Assembly (NCBI RefSeq): GCF_900609065.1
Contig: NZ_UXAU01000015.1
Coordinates: forward strand, 1 to 45,980
Source of the DNA: Arthrobacter ulcerisalmonis
GTDB lineage: Bacteria > Actinomycetota > Actinomycetes > Actinomycetales > Micrococcaceae
Reading direction: 5' to 3'
DNA: 45,980 nucleotides
Both the position numbers and the translations under genes were made by a program. The notes beneath the pieces are model-generated. The model was not told where the DNA came from. It did not search any database and saw nothing but the letters and a program-made list of their open reading frames with translations. This document shows, in pieces, positions 25,993-33,051 of the stretch (its first letter is position 1; every line of letters begins with the position of its first letter).

Positions 25993-26298
25993 TCAAGAAA
26001 GTCCGAGCTCCAGGGTGCTTGAGTAGACCTGCTTGGCAGGCGGCCCCGCAAGGATTTCCCCCAAGGTGCTGGCTCCCTCTGGCGTGGTGCGCCAGGCCGC
26101 ATAGTCGTCGTGGTCCTTGGTGGTGGCCCACTTCTCCACCACCAGGATGTGGCCCGGATCGGCGTCGTCAACCAGGGCTTCAATGCCTTCATTACCCGGC
26201 CAGGTACGTGTGGCCGCCAGCGTTTCGCTCAGGAACCGGGGCGCATCCGCCAGCCGGTCGGGAAGAATTCGGACTTCAAAATGGACGATCGCGGACAT
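25993..26298 (-). CDS. Antibiotic-biosynthesis-monooxygenase (YgiN-like) protein
   Basis: 101 aa, a ferredoxin-like dimeric ABM fold: IVHFEVRILPDRLADAPRFL at the start, ILVVEKWATTKDHDDYAAW in the middle, and a closing strand. Members act as quinol monooxygenases or heme/aromatic oxygenases without added cofactors; the substrate is unknown. The start at 26298 has AGAGGAA 5 nt upstream. The same frame is open well beyond it, but only this part is protein-like. It is last in a minus-strand run with the MBL and Nudix genes. Confidence 0.8.
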   Translation of the reverse strand: MSAIVHFEVRILPDRLADAPRFLSETLAATRTWPGNEGIEALVDDADPGHILVVEKWATTKDHDDYAAWRTTPEGASTLGEILAGPPAKQVYSSTLELGLS

Positions 26299-26347
26299 CT
26301 GATTCCTCTTTTTTTGGTACGTCGGGGTGATGGGGAGCGGCGGGCGG

Positions 26348-26998
26348 TTACCAGCCGCGGGCGCGCCACTCGTCAAGATGCGGACGTTCGGCGCCCAGGG
26401 TGGTGGGGTCGCCATGGCCCGGATGCACGACGGCGGAGTCCGGGTAGGTGCCAAAGAGCCGCTCCGTGACGTCATCAAGGAGTTGGGCGAACCGCGCAGG
26501 GTCCTGCTGGGTGTTGCCCACGCCACCGGGGAAGAGCGAGTCGCCGGAGAAGATGTGGGCCACGCCGTCCGGAGCTTGGTAAACGAACGCGATCGACCCG
26601 GGCGTGTGGCCACGCAGATGGACAGCCGCCAATTCGAAGCCGTCAACCGCCACAGTAGCCCCCTGTTCCAGCCGCCGGTCCACAGGGACGGGCAGCGCAT
26701 CGGCGTCGTCCGCGCCTGCCGACGTGGGCGCGCCGGTGGCTTCAACAGCCTCCTTCAGGGCCCGAACATGGTCCCAGTGCTGATGCGTGGTGGCGATCTG
26801 GACCACTTTGGCGGTGGCAATTGTGTCTGCAGCGCCGTCGGCCAGGAGGTCGCGAATCGCCGGGAAGTCGTCGGCCGCATCGATGAGGACCTGCTCGCCA
26901 CTTGCCTTCGCGGTGAGTACGTACACGTTGTTGTTCATCTCGCTGACGGAAATGCTGCGAATGGTCAGGTCCGGCAGGTCGTACAGAAGTGAGCTCAT
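26348..26998 (-). CDS. Metallo-beta-lactamase-fold hydrolase
   Basis: 216 aa glyoxalase II-like enzyme. Metal motifs: TTHQHWDHV (HxHxDH) near residue 70, LRGHTPGS (His) near 130, FSGDSLF (Asp) near 150 and VVHPGHGDPTTLGAE (His) near 193. This is the full ligand set for a binuclear metal site. Thioester or small lactone hydrolysis is likely; the substrate is unknown. It starts 29 nt after the Nudix gene ends and precedes the monooxygenase by 49 nt, consistent with an operon. Confidence 0.85.
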   Translation of the reverse strand: MSSLLYDLPDLTIRSISVSEMNNNVYVLTAKASGEQVLIDAADDFPAIRDLLADGAADTIATAKVVQIATTHQHWDHVRALKEAVEATGAPTSAGADDADALPVPVDRRLEQGATVAVDGFELAAVHLRGHTPGSIAFVYQAPDGVAHIFSGDSLFPGGVGNTQQDPARFAQLLDDVTERLFGTYPDSAVVHPGHGDPTTLGAERPHLDEWRARGW

Positions 26999-27027
26999 GG
27001 ACCCAGTCTAGGGACGGCGGCTGGGAT

Positions 27028-27729
27028 TCAGTCGGGTGTTTCCTGACCGAGGTGGGATTGACGAGCGGCTCGCCGGTCACTGTAGAACTTCTCGACGGCG
27101 CCAGGCTCGGCGAGCACCGGGGTGACCACGCGCGAAGCTGGCGGCAGCGCCGCATCGGGGTCGACGAGTTCGTCCAGCAGCACCAGGGTGGGCGGCATGA
27201 GCCGTAAGGTCCCGGCGTCGTGCGCTTCGAGGATCTCCTGGATGCCCATCCAGCCCGACTTTGACGCTTCAGTGGTTTGGTGCCGCGGCTCCAGCTCCGC
27301 AGGCAAGACCGCAGCGTAAAAGAACGTATCGAAGCGTTTTGGCTGGTCAACGGGGGTAATCCAGTTGGCCCACGGCGCCAGGAGGTCAGATGGAAGGACG
27401 ACGCCGGACTCCTCCAGAACTTCGCGAAGGGCTGCGGACAGCACCCGGGCAGCTGAATCCTGGGCCAGTTCGCCGCCGAGGCTGGTGTGCTGCCACGCCT
27501 GAGCATGTTGTGCGAGCAGGGCTTCCGGGAAGGCCTGGCCAGTCGGCAGAGTGACCGAGTCCACGGCGTCCACCCGACCGCCTGGAAACACCACCATGTT
27601 GGCCGCGAAGTCCATGCTGGCGACCCGGTGCTGGACGAAAACCTGCCGGCCGTTGGCTTCGTCCCGGAGCAGAATGACGGAGGCAGCCTCCCGCGCAAGT
27701 ACGCCCTGAGTTTCACGTCCGCTGCTCAT
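27028..27729 (-). CDS. Nudix hydrolase (NUDT19-like)
   Basis: 233 aa. The protein starts ASVILLRDEANGRQVFVQHRVASMDFAANMVVFPGGRVD. The helix part of the Nudix box is AALREVLEESGVVL near residue 102, separated from the Gly-rich part by a 45-residue insertion, as in NUDT19/RP2p-like CoA-diphosphatases. Hydrolysis of a nucleoside-diphosphate derivative is expected, the exact substrate not. The start ATG at 27729 has AAAGGGG upstream. Confidence 0.85.
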   Translation of the reverse strand: MSSGRETQGVLAREAASVILLRDEANGRQVFVQHRVASMDFAANMVVFPGGRVDAVDSVTLPTGQAFPEALLAQHAQAWQHTSLGGELAQDSAARVLSAALREVLEESGVVLPSDLLAPWANWITPVDQPKRFDTFFYAAVLPAELEPRHQTTEASKSGWMGIQEILEAHDAGTLRLMPPTLVLLDELVDPDAALPPASRVVTPVLAEPGAVEKFYSDRRAARQSHLGQETPD

Positions 27730-27811
27730 TGCTGCCCCTTTGGTGATGTTGAAGACGGTCGTCTGCCAGTGTGGCAGGTGAAGTGGGGGCTGGCCCGGAA
27801 AACACCAGCCG

Positions 27812-28438
27812 TCAGGCCCAGGAAATGATCCGGTCCGCCCGGTGCCGGGTGGCCTGGATCAGGTCGGCGTTGGCCTGGTCCGGCCCGTTGGCCCAATCCG
27901 CAGCGTCCTGAGCCGCCATACCAAAGGCGACGTGCCGGGCCACCAACCATTCCAATCGGGTAGCTTCCGGCGTCCCCAGGAACCACGATTCGGTCAGGAG
28001 TTCGCGCACCTCAGACCACGGGTGGTCCGGGATCAGGAGGTAGTTCCCCTCGGTAATCACCAGCTGCGTGCTTGCCGGCACGGCGATGGTGGCGGCCACG
28101 GGCTCGTCGATGGTGCGCCGGAATTCGGGCGCGTACACCACCTCCTCGTCCCGGGCACGGAGGCGCCGGAGCAGCGAGAGGTAGCCGCCGCCGTCGAACG
28201 TGTCGATGGCACCTTTGCGGTTACGCAGGGGCGTGCCGGCAATGATCGCGTTGCCCAAATGGAAGCCGTCCATGGGCACCACCACCGCAACCCCGGGGTC
28301 AAATTGTTGCTCTACCCAGGCCGCACAGGTTGATTTCCCTGATCCGGGCGCGCCGGCAATCCCCAAAATGATGCGTTCGCCCGGGATGAGGCGACGGCGA
28401 AGTTCCGCAAGGGGATCGGCGAGCTGGGGGAATTCCAT
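27812..28438 (-). CDS. P-loop nucleoside/nucleotide kinase family protein
   Basis: 208 aa. Walker A GAPGSGKST near residue 30, PMDGFHLGN near 57 and ITEGNYLLIPDHPW near 130 place it in the uridine kinase/phosphoribulokinase-like family, in the branch annotated as fructose or pantothenate kinase-like. The substrate is unknown, probably a small hydroxylated metabolite. The ATG at 28438 (MEFPQ) is chosen; a TTG two codons upstream is possible. It lies 82 nt upstream of the Nudix gene on the same strand. Confidence 0.8.
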   Translation of the reverse strand: MEFPQLADPLAELRRRLIPGERIILGIAGAPGSGKSTCAAWVEQQFDPGVAVVVPMDGFHLGNAIIAGTPLRNRKGAIDTFDGGGYLSLLRRLRARDEEVVYAPEFRRTIDEPVAATIAVPASTQLVITEGNYLLIPDHPWSEVRELLTESWFLGTPEATRLEWLVARHVAFGMAAQDAADWANGPDQANADLIQATRHRADRIISWA

Positions 28439-28505
28439 CCCCAAAGACTAAGCGGCCGACGGCGGAACCAGGGTCCCGCCGTCGGCCAGCCGGTGCGGCG
28501 GAGAC

Positions 28506-28868
28506 TCAGCCGTTGGCAGCGTCGGAAGACTGCTTGCCGGAGGGCAGGGCCTTCAGTCCCGCTGCGCAGGCTACGATCCCGGCGATGAAGATTACCTTGA
28601 AGATGCTGAACGCTTCGACGCCGGTGGCCATGGCCCAGCCCACCGTGAGCGCCGCGCCGATCCCCACCCAGACGGCGTAAGCGGTGCCGAGGGGGATGTG
28701 CCGGATGGCCAGTCCCAGGCCCAGCATGCTGAGGATGACTCCCACCAGGAAAATGGCGGTCGGTAGTGGGACGGTGAACCCGTTCGAGAGGCCCAGGGCG
28801 GTGGCCCAGACGGCTTCGAGGAGAGCGGAGATGAGGAGCAGTGGCCAGGCGAGGGTACGGCTGCGCAT
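28506..28868 (-). CDS. SMR family exporter subunit (Gdx/SugE-like), second of pair
   Basis: 120 aa with four membrane helices. ALLEAVWATALGLSNGFT (Glu in helix 1, and the SxGFT turn of the guanidinium-exporter branch) and IPLGTAYAVWVGIGA are the SMR signatures. Its ATG overlaps the stop of the preceding SMR gene (TAATG), so both are made together and probably form a heterodimer. The substrate may be guanidinium or a quaternary ammonium compound. Confidence 0.85.
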   Translation of the reverse strand: MRSRTLAWPLLLISALLEAVWATALGLSNGFTVPLPTAIFLVGVILSMLGLGLAIRHIPLGTAYAVWVGIGAALTVGWAMATGVEAFSIFKVIFIAGIVACAAGLKALPSGKQSSDAANG

Positions 28869-29191
28869 TACGCCACCACCTTCAGGCCAACCACGCACGC
28901 GGCGATGCCGGTGAGCAGGAGCAGGCGGGCCGCTGTCGGCCGTTCAACCTTGGTGACCATGGCATACGCCGAGGTCAGGACCACGCCCACGCCCACCCAG
29001 ACGGCGTAGGCGGTACCGGTGGGGATGGCCTGCATGGCGATGGCGAGCCCTGCCATGCTGGCGACGACCGCTACCAGGAAGACGGTGGCGGGGGCCAGTT
29101 TGCTGCGCCCGGTGGCAGTGAAGGTTTTGTGGAGTGCTGCGGCCCAGACGGCCTCGAGTGCTCCCGAAAGAATGAGGATTAACCACGACAT
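28868..29191 (-). CDS. SMR family exporter subunit, first of pair
   Basis: 107 aa, four membrane helices: LILILSGALEAVWAAALHKT (conserved Glu in helix 1), IPTGTAYAVWVGVGVVLTS, and a closing helix. It lacks the SxGFT turn of its partner. The ATG at 29191 has AAAGGA 6 nt upstream; the longer open frame to 29380 is not protein-like. Paired SMR genes usually encode dual-topology-fixed heterodimers. I find no convincing guanidine riboswitch upstream. Confidence 0.87.
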   Translation of the reverse strand: MSWLILILSGALEAVWAAALHKTFTATGRSKLAPATVFLVAVVASMAGLAIAMQAIPTGTAYAVWVGVGVVLTSAYAMVTKVERPTAARLLLLTGIAACVVGLKVVA

Positions 29192-29299
29192 GAGAGATCC
29201 TTTGGCCAGTCTTGTCGCGTGCCGGGTACTGAACCGTCGTCCGGAGGCCCTTGGTGGGTGCCTTGATTTCAGAGTAGCAACGCGGCGCTGCGGGGGCGA

Positions 29300-29325
29300 G
29301 GGATGGTGAAGAACCTCACCATCCC
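29300..29325. terminator. Stem-loop between ferritin and the SMR pair
   Basis: A perfect 10-bp stem (29300-29309 with 29316-29325, 6-base loop) lies about 110 bases upstream of the first SMR gene and 80 bases past the ferritin stop, both on the minus strand. It could be the ferritin terminator or a repressor operator for the SMR pair. Confidence 0.45.
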
Positions 29326-29333
29326 GGTCCCCA

Positions 29334-29390
29334 CCCAACTGAGTAGCGCTAAGTGCAGTTTTGAGGGGCCAAAACCGCACTTAGCGCTAC
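29334..29390. repeat. Intergenic palindrome, copy 4 of 4
   Basis: A 20-bp stem (29343-29362 with 29371-29390, one mismatch) lies 16 bases past the ferritin stop. Its left flank (29334-29352) is the exact reverse complement of 130-148. It is oriented opposite to copy 1. Confidence 0.75.
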
Positions 29391-29406
29391 CTACATGGGG
29401 AGCGGC

Positions 29407-29952
29407 TTAGAGTGCGCCGCCCGCAGTTTCCGGGGCCGACGTATCGGTGCCGGACGCGCCGCCGGTTTCGCGGGCGATGAAGTTCTCGATGTCGAACAGG
29501 TTGTCCGCGCGTGAGGCGATGTTCAGCAGGGTGGTCATGGAGGCGACCTCTTCGACCTGCTCCTTGAGGAACCAGAGCATGAACTGCTCGCCCAGCGCGT
29601 CATCTTCACGGCGGGCGGCGCGGAAGAGCGCCTCGATGTTGCGGGTGACTTCCTGTTCCTGCTCCAAGGCCAGTGCCAGCGGTTCGGTGACCCCGCCGAA
29701 CTCGTTGCGGACAGCCGGGATGCCGGGGATGACCACGGGCAGGTCGCGGTCCAACATGTACTGGACCATCATCATGGCGTGGTTGCGTTCTTCAACCGAC
29801 TGCTTGTAGAAGTAGCGCGCCAGCTGCGGCAGATCCTGGTTGTCGAACCACGTGGCAACGGCAATGTACTGCTGCGACGCGGTGAACTCGTTGCCCACCT
29901 GGGTGGAGAGCAGTTCGTTGAAGGTTGTGGGTTCAATCTCGGTGGAAGTCAT
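29407..29952 (-). CDS. ftn: Ferritin
   Basis: Iron-storage protein, 181 aa. The four-helix bundle carries ferroxidase ligands: NEFTASQQYIAVATWF (Glu, helix A), SVEERNHAMMMVQYML (Glu-x2-His, helix B), EQEQEVTRNIEALFR (Glu, helix C) and LWFLKEQVEEVASM (Gln/Glu, helix D). A 25-residue Gly/Ala/Thr tail follows. It resembles actinobacterial BfrB-type non-heme ferritin. No heme-binding Met is evident in the expected helix position. It oxidises Fe(II) and stores the mineral, limiting Fenton damage. Confidence 0.92.
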   Translation of the reverse strand: MTSTEIEPTTFNELLSTQVGNEFTASQQYIAVATWFDNQDLPQLARYFYKQSVEERNHAMMMVQYMLDRDLPVVIPGIPAVRNEFGGVTEPLALALEQEQEVTRNIEALFRAARREDDALGEQFMLWFLKEQVEEVASMTTLLNIASRADNLFDIENFIARETGGASGTDTSAPETAGGAL

Positions 29953-30030
29953 GGCTAAATTCTAGGGAGGCAGAGACTGCCCCGCTACTGTGGAAAGGCT
30001 GTATTTAGCAAGGTGAGGCTGCCCTCGATG

Positions 30031-30600
30031 CTAGTTATCCACAGGATCGATGGACACGATGGCGAGGAATCCGCGCCCCAAAATTTCGGGTGCATCTTGA
30101 TCCGCTCCGGCCACCGCGTCATACCTGCCCAACGTTTCCGGCGTACCCTCCGCCGCACTCACGGTGGCCCGGCCCTGCAGCAGGACAGCGAACTGGCCCG
30201 CAAACACCGGCTGCGCCCGCTTCTTCGAGATCTCAATGATGGACGTGTACCCCTTGAACGCGTCCCGCCGGGTGAGGACGCTGAGGTGCCGCACATCGCC
30301 GGTGGGCAGCGAGGTGGAAACCACGACGTCGGCCGGGAACCGGAAGGGGCGGTACCGTTCCAGCGGGTGGTCTTGGCCGTCCACGGTCAGCAGCAACAGC
30401 TCACCGTCGGCCACCGTCAGCACCCGCTCCCGGCCCGGCATCGGCGGCATTTCGCCGGCCTTGGTGCTGTCGGTGAGGTCCACCCGCCAGTCCCAGTCCA
30501 GCCCAGCGGCCGCGGCAGGGTGGCGCGCCAACTCCCGCAGGGAGCCGCCTCCCGGTTGCGACGGAACGGCTTTGAGGTCAGCGAAGCGGATGATCTGCAT
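30031..30600 (-). CDS. HutD/Ves-like cupin protein
   Basis: 189 aa. It opens MQIIRFADLKAVPSQPGGGSLRELARHP and has DWDWRVDLTDSTKAGEMPPMPGRERVLTVADGELLLL, the HutD/Ves family pattern. HutD is linked to histidine utilisation in other bacteria and Ves to cold response, but the biochemical role is not established. No hut genes are here. It is divergent from trpF. Confidence 0.8.
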   Translation of the reverse strand: MQIIRFADLKAVPSQPGGGSLRELARHPAAAAGLDWDWRVDLTDSTKAGEMPPMPGRERVLTVADGELLLLTVDGQDHPLERYRPFRFPADVVVSTSLPTGDVRHLSVLTRRDAFKGYTSIIEISKKRAQPVFAGQFAVLLQGRATVSAAEGTPETLGRYDAVAGADQDAPEILGRGFLAIVSIDPVDN

Positions 30601-30673
30601 GCCCCCAGCCTAGTTCGGTGCCAACCGCCAGCTTCCAGCCATCAGGAAAGCGTCGCGGACCGTGCCCTCCCCC

Positions 30674-30699
30674 TGTTACTCTCCAGCGGGGGAGTAACA
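30674..30699. promoter_or_regulatory. Hairpin upstream of trpF
   Basis: An 8-bp inverted repeat (TGTTACTC at 30674-30681, GAGTAACA at 30692-30699) lies 26 bases before trpF. It could be an operator or a leader hairpin; no U-tract follows. Confidence 0.35.
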
Positions 30700-30724
30700 C
30701 GAAAACAGCCTGAAGGAGCCGGGA

Positions 30725-31336
30725 ATGTTCGTCAAAGTGTGTGGTCTCAGCACGTCTGAATCTGTCCGTGAAGCAGTCAACGCCGGGGCGGATGCGGTGG
30801 GCTTCGTCCTGACGGCGAGCCCCCGCGCGGTCACCCCGCAGCAGGTCCGGACGCTCCTGCCAGACGTGCCGGACGGAGTTACGCCGGTGGGCATCTTCCG
30901 CGACGAACCGGCCGTCGACGCCGTCGCTATCGCCCGGGCCGCCACACTCGAATGGATCCAACTGCACGGCGCCCGCACCCGCGACGACGTCCAGAAGGTG
31001 CACGACGCCGGCTTGAAGGTTGTCCGGGCCATCACCTTGGGTGCCAGCACCGAGGAGTTCGAGGACTGGGGTGAGGATCTCCTCCTGATTGACGCCGCCG
31101 TGCCCGGATCGGGGGAGTCCTGGGACTACTCGTCGGTGGCTGAGCACCCCGCGCTGCAGGGCCGCTCGTGGCTGCTGGCCGGCGGGCTGACGGCAGAGAA
31201 CGTCGTTGACGCTGTCGCTGCGGCCAGAGCTTGGGGTGTTGACGTGTCCTCCGGCGTCGAGGCTTCGCGTGGCGTCAAAGACTTGGCGAAGATCACGGCT
31301 TTCGTCCAGGCAGCCAAGTCAGCCGCCACAGTCTAG
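30725..31336 (+). CDS. trpF: Phosphoribosylanthranilate isomerase
   Basis: Third step of tryptophan synthesis from anthranilate. 203-aa TIM barrel with VKVCGL (catalytic Cys near residue 6), DAVGFVL, WIQLHG, LLIDAAVPGSGESWDYS (catalytic Asp near 122) and LAGGLTAENV / GVDVSSGVE phosphate-binding loops. It is complete and of normal length. It stands alone, not in a trp operon. Many actinobacteria lack trpF and use the dual enzyme PriA, so this gene is notable. The ATG at 30725 follows AAGGAG. Confidence 0.92.
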   Translation: MFVKVCGLSTSESVREAVNAGADAVGFVLTASPRAVTPQQVRTLLPDVPDGVTPVGIFRDEPAVDAVAIARAATLEWIQLHGARTRDDVQKVHDAGLKVVRAITLGASTEEFEDWGEDLLLIDAAVPGSGESWDYSSVAEHPALQGRSWLLAGGLTAENVVDAVAAARAWGVDVSSGVEASRGVKDLAKITAFVQAAKSAATV

Positions 31337-31401
31337 AGTTCAGGGCAGAATCAGGGTCTTCCCGGAGCCGTTGGCGGCCATGAGCAGGGCAGAATAGAGA
31401 A

Positions 31402-31803
31402 ATGAAGACTTTGCTCAACGTGATCTGGCTTGTATTCGGTGGTTTGTGGCTGGCGCTCGGCTATTTCCTCGCCGGAATCGTGTGCTGCATCCTGATCGTC
31501 ACCATTCCCTGGGGCATCGCCTCATTCCGGATCGCCGCCTATGCCTTGTGGCCGTTCGGCCAGATGGTGGTAGACAAGCCGGGCGGCAATGGGCCCTTCG
31601 CCTTGCTGGGAAATGTGATCTGGCTGCTGGTGGCCGGTATCTGGATTGCGATCGGCCACGTGGCCACGGCCATCGCCATGGCCATCACCATCATCGGTAT
31701 TCCGTTGGCCATCGCCAACCTCAAGCTGATTCCGGTATCACTGATGCCACTGGGCAAGCAGATTGTGCCGACCAACCGGCCGTTCGTCCAGGCGTACCGC
31801 TAA
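31402..31803 (+). CDS. yccF: YccF family membrane protein
   Basis: 133 aa with two repeated YccF units: LNVIWLVFGGLWLALGYFLAG ... TIPWGIASFRIAAYALWPFG and LGNVIWLLVAGIWIAIGHVATA ... IIGIPLAIANLKLIPVSLMPLG. Each unit is a hydrophobic hairpin followed by the P-x-G-x-A motif. It is an inner membrane protein of unknown function. It follows trpF by 65 nt and may be co-transcribed. Confidence 0.9.
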   Translation: MKTLLNVIWLVFGGLWLALGYFLAGIVCCILIVTIPWGIASFRIAAYALWPFGQMVVDKPGGNGPFALLGNVIWLLVAGIWIAIGHVATAIAMAITIIGIPLAIANLKLIPVSLMPLGKQIVPTNRPFVQAYR

Positions 31804-31814
31804 AGCTCGTACGG

Positions 31815-32195
31815 CTAAAGCTCGCCGGGCCGCAGGGCGCGGAGCACGCAGAATTCGTTGCCGTCCGGATCGGCCATGACCACCCCCGTGACGTCGGGTC
31901 CTTGGCCCACTGAGACCTGGGTGGCGCCGAGTCCCTCCAGCCTGGCCACCTCGGCGTCGCGGTCAGTTGGGCGCAAGTCCAGGTGCAACCGGTTCTTGAC
32001 GCTCTTGCCTTCAGGAACTTTCAGAAACAACAGGTCCGGGCTCACCCCGTCCTCGGGGCTGCCTTCGGCCGGTTCGAGGACGATCTCGTCGTCCACCTCG
32101 TAGGTCCGGCGCCAGCCCAACGCCGCTTCCCAGAACGCAGCGGGCACACGGGGATCGGTGGAATCGACACTGACGGCTTGAATGCGCAGGTTCAT
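31815..32195 (-). CDS. VOC family protein (glyoxalase/bleomycin resistance fold)
   Basis: 126 aa, one pair of beta-alpha-beta modules: QAVSVDSTDPRVPAAFWEAALGW at the start, NRLHLDLRP in the middle, VVMADPDGNEFCVL at the end. It has HLD and EFCVL positions where metal ligands often lie. The substrate is unknown. The ATG at 32195 is selected because the fold starts there. It is the last gene of a minus-strand group with the ComB-like phosphatase. Confidence 0.8.
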   Translation of the reverse strand: MNLRIQAVSVDSTDPRVPAAFWEAALGWRRTYEVDDEIVLEPAEGSPEDGVSPDLLFLKVPEGKSVKNRLHLDLRPTDRDAEVARLEGLGATQVSVGQGPDVTGVVMADPDGNEFCVLRALRPGEL

Positions 32196-32238
32196 CCCTG
32201 GAGTCTCGCAGTTCGCGGAGGGCACGTAAAGACCGCCA

Positions 32239-33051
32239 TCAGCGCGGGCTGAAGACGCCGCCGGCCAAGATGGCCACGGCGTCGCTGTCGTCGAGCTCGG
32301 CAGCGATATCGACGTCGTCGGCGAACCCCGCGCCGATCAGTTCGCGGCCGCTGCTGCAGCCCTGCAGGAACTCGCGCAGGTTTGGTTCGACGGCGTCGAA
32401 GAGGGCCGCCGCGGCTACCGCTTCAGGCGCAAACCCTTGCCAGTACCCGGCGTCACCATCGAGGCCAGCGCCTCGGGCAGCGGCCAACGCGGCGATGAAC
32501 GCGCCAGCCCCCACCTGGTCCTCAATGGCAGGGCGCAACGTCCCGTCCGGCCATTGTTCCCCTGCCGCGATGACGGCGATGACGGCATCGGCAGGAAGGT
32601 TTTCCGCGATCCATTCAGCCGTTGCGGCGGCGTTTCGGAGGCAGGTAGCGGCCACCAGGGCAACTTCGCCGGCCAGGCCGTGGCAGAGGGTTGAGCCGTT
32701 GGGCGACGGTAGCACCACGCGGCCCAACGATTCTGCTTCGCGCAGGGAAGCGGGGGAGAGGCTGAGCCCGCCGCCGTCCCGGGGCCCCGCCAAGTGGGCA
32801 TCATGGTGGGCTGCGAAATCCTCCGCGGAGGTATCTTTCCACGGGTAGGGGATGACTTCCGCGCCGCGATCCAGGGCGACGCTGACGCACGTGCTGAACG
32901 ACAAGACGTCCACCACCACCGCCAGGTCGGCTCCGGGCGCGACCGTTGTGGCGCCGTCGTGCCCCCACTCAAACCGGACGGTATACGGGAGTTGGCGGTG
33001 CGCCGCGCTGGCAGAATACAGGTGCCGTTCGTTGGAGCGAGGGGCGTTCAT
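32239..33051 (-). CDS. ComB-like 2-phosphosulfolactate phosphatase family protein
   Basis: 270 aa. ComB motifs: VVVDVLSFSTCVSVAL (metal-binding Asp), VVLPSPNGSTLCH, and AGEQWPDGTLRPAIEDQVGAGAFI. ComB dephosphorylates 2-phosphosulfolactate in coenzyme M synthesis in archaea, but actinobacterial homologues lack that pathway and their substrate is unknown. The start overlaps the end of the upstream DUF4031-HD gene by 4 nt (ATGA), so the two are translationally coupled and probably work together. Confidence 0.85.
   Translation of the reverse strand: MNAPRSNERHLYSASAAHRQLPYTVRFEWGHDGATTVAPGADLAVVVDVLSFSTCVSVALDRGAEVIPYPWKDTSAEDFAAHHDAHLAGPRDGGGLSLSPASLREAESLGRVVLPSPNGSTLCHGLAGEVALVAATCLRNAAATAEWIAENLPADAVIAVIAAGEQWPDGTLRPAIEDQVGAGAFIAALAAARGAGLDGDAGYWQGFAPEAVAAAALFDAVEPNLREFLQGCSSGRELIGAGFADDVDIAAELDDSDAVAILAGGVFSPR

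Noticed and set aside
29192..29299. Guanidine riboswitch (ykkC or mini-ykkC) ahead of the SMR pair
   Set aside because: Only one isolated ACGA-type loop is seen; the conserved ykkC core and the paired ACGR hairpins of mini-ykkC are missing.
31341..31395. 11-base direct repeat CAGGGCAGAAT before yccF
   Set aside because: Only two copies 44 bases apart with no dyad or promoter relation that I can support.
31801..31824. Direct repeat TAAAGCTCG at 31801-31809 and 31816-31824
   Set aside because: Two 9-base copies spanning the stop codons of yccF and the VOC gene; probably chance or a small duplication, with no associated element.
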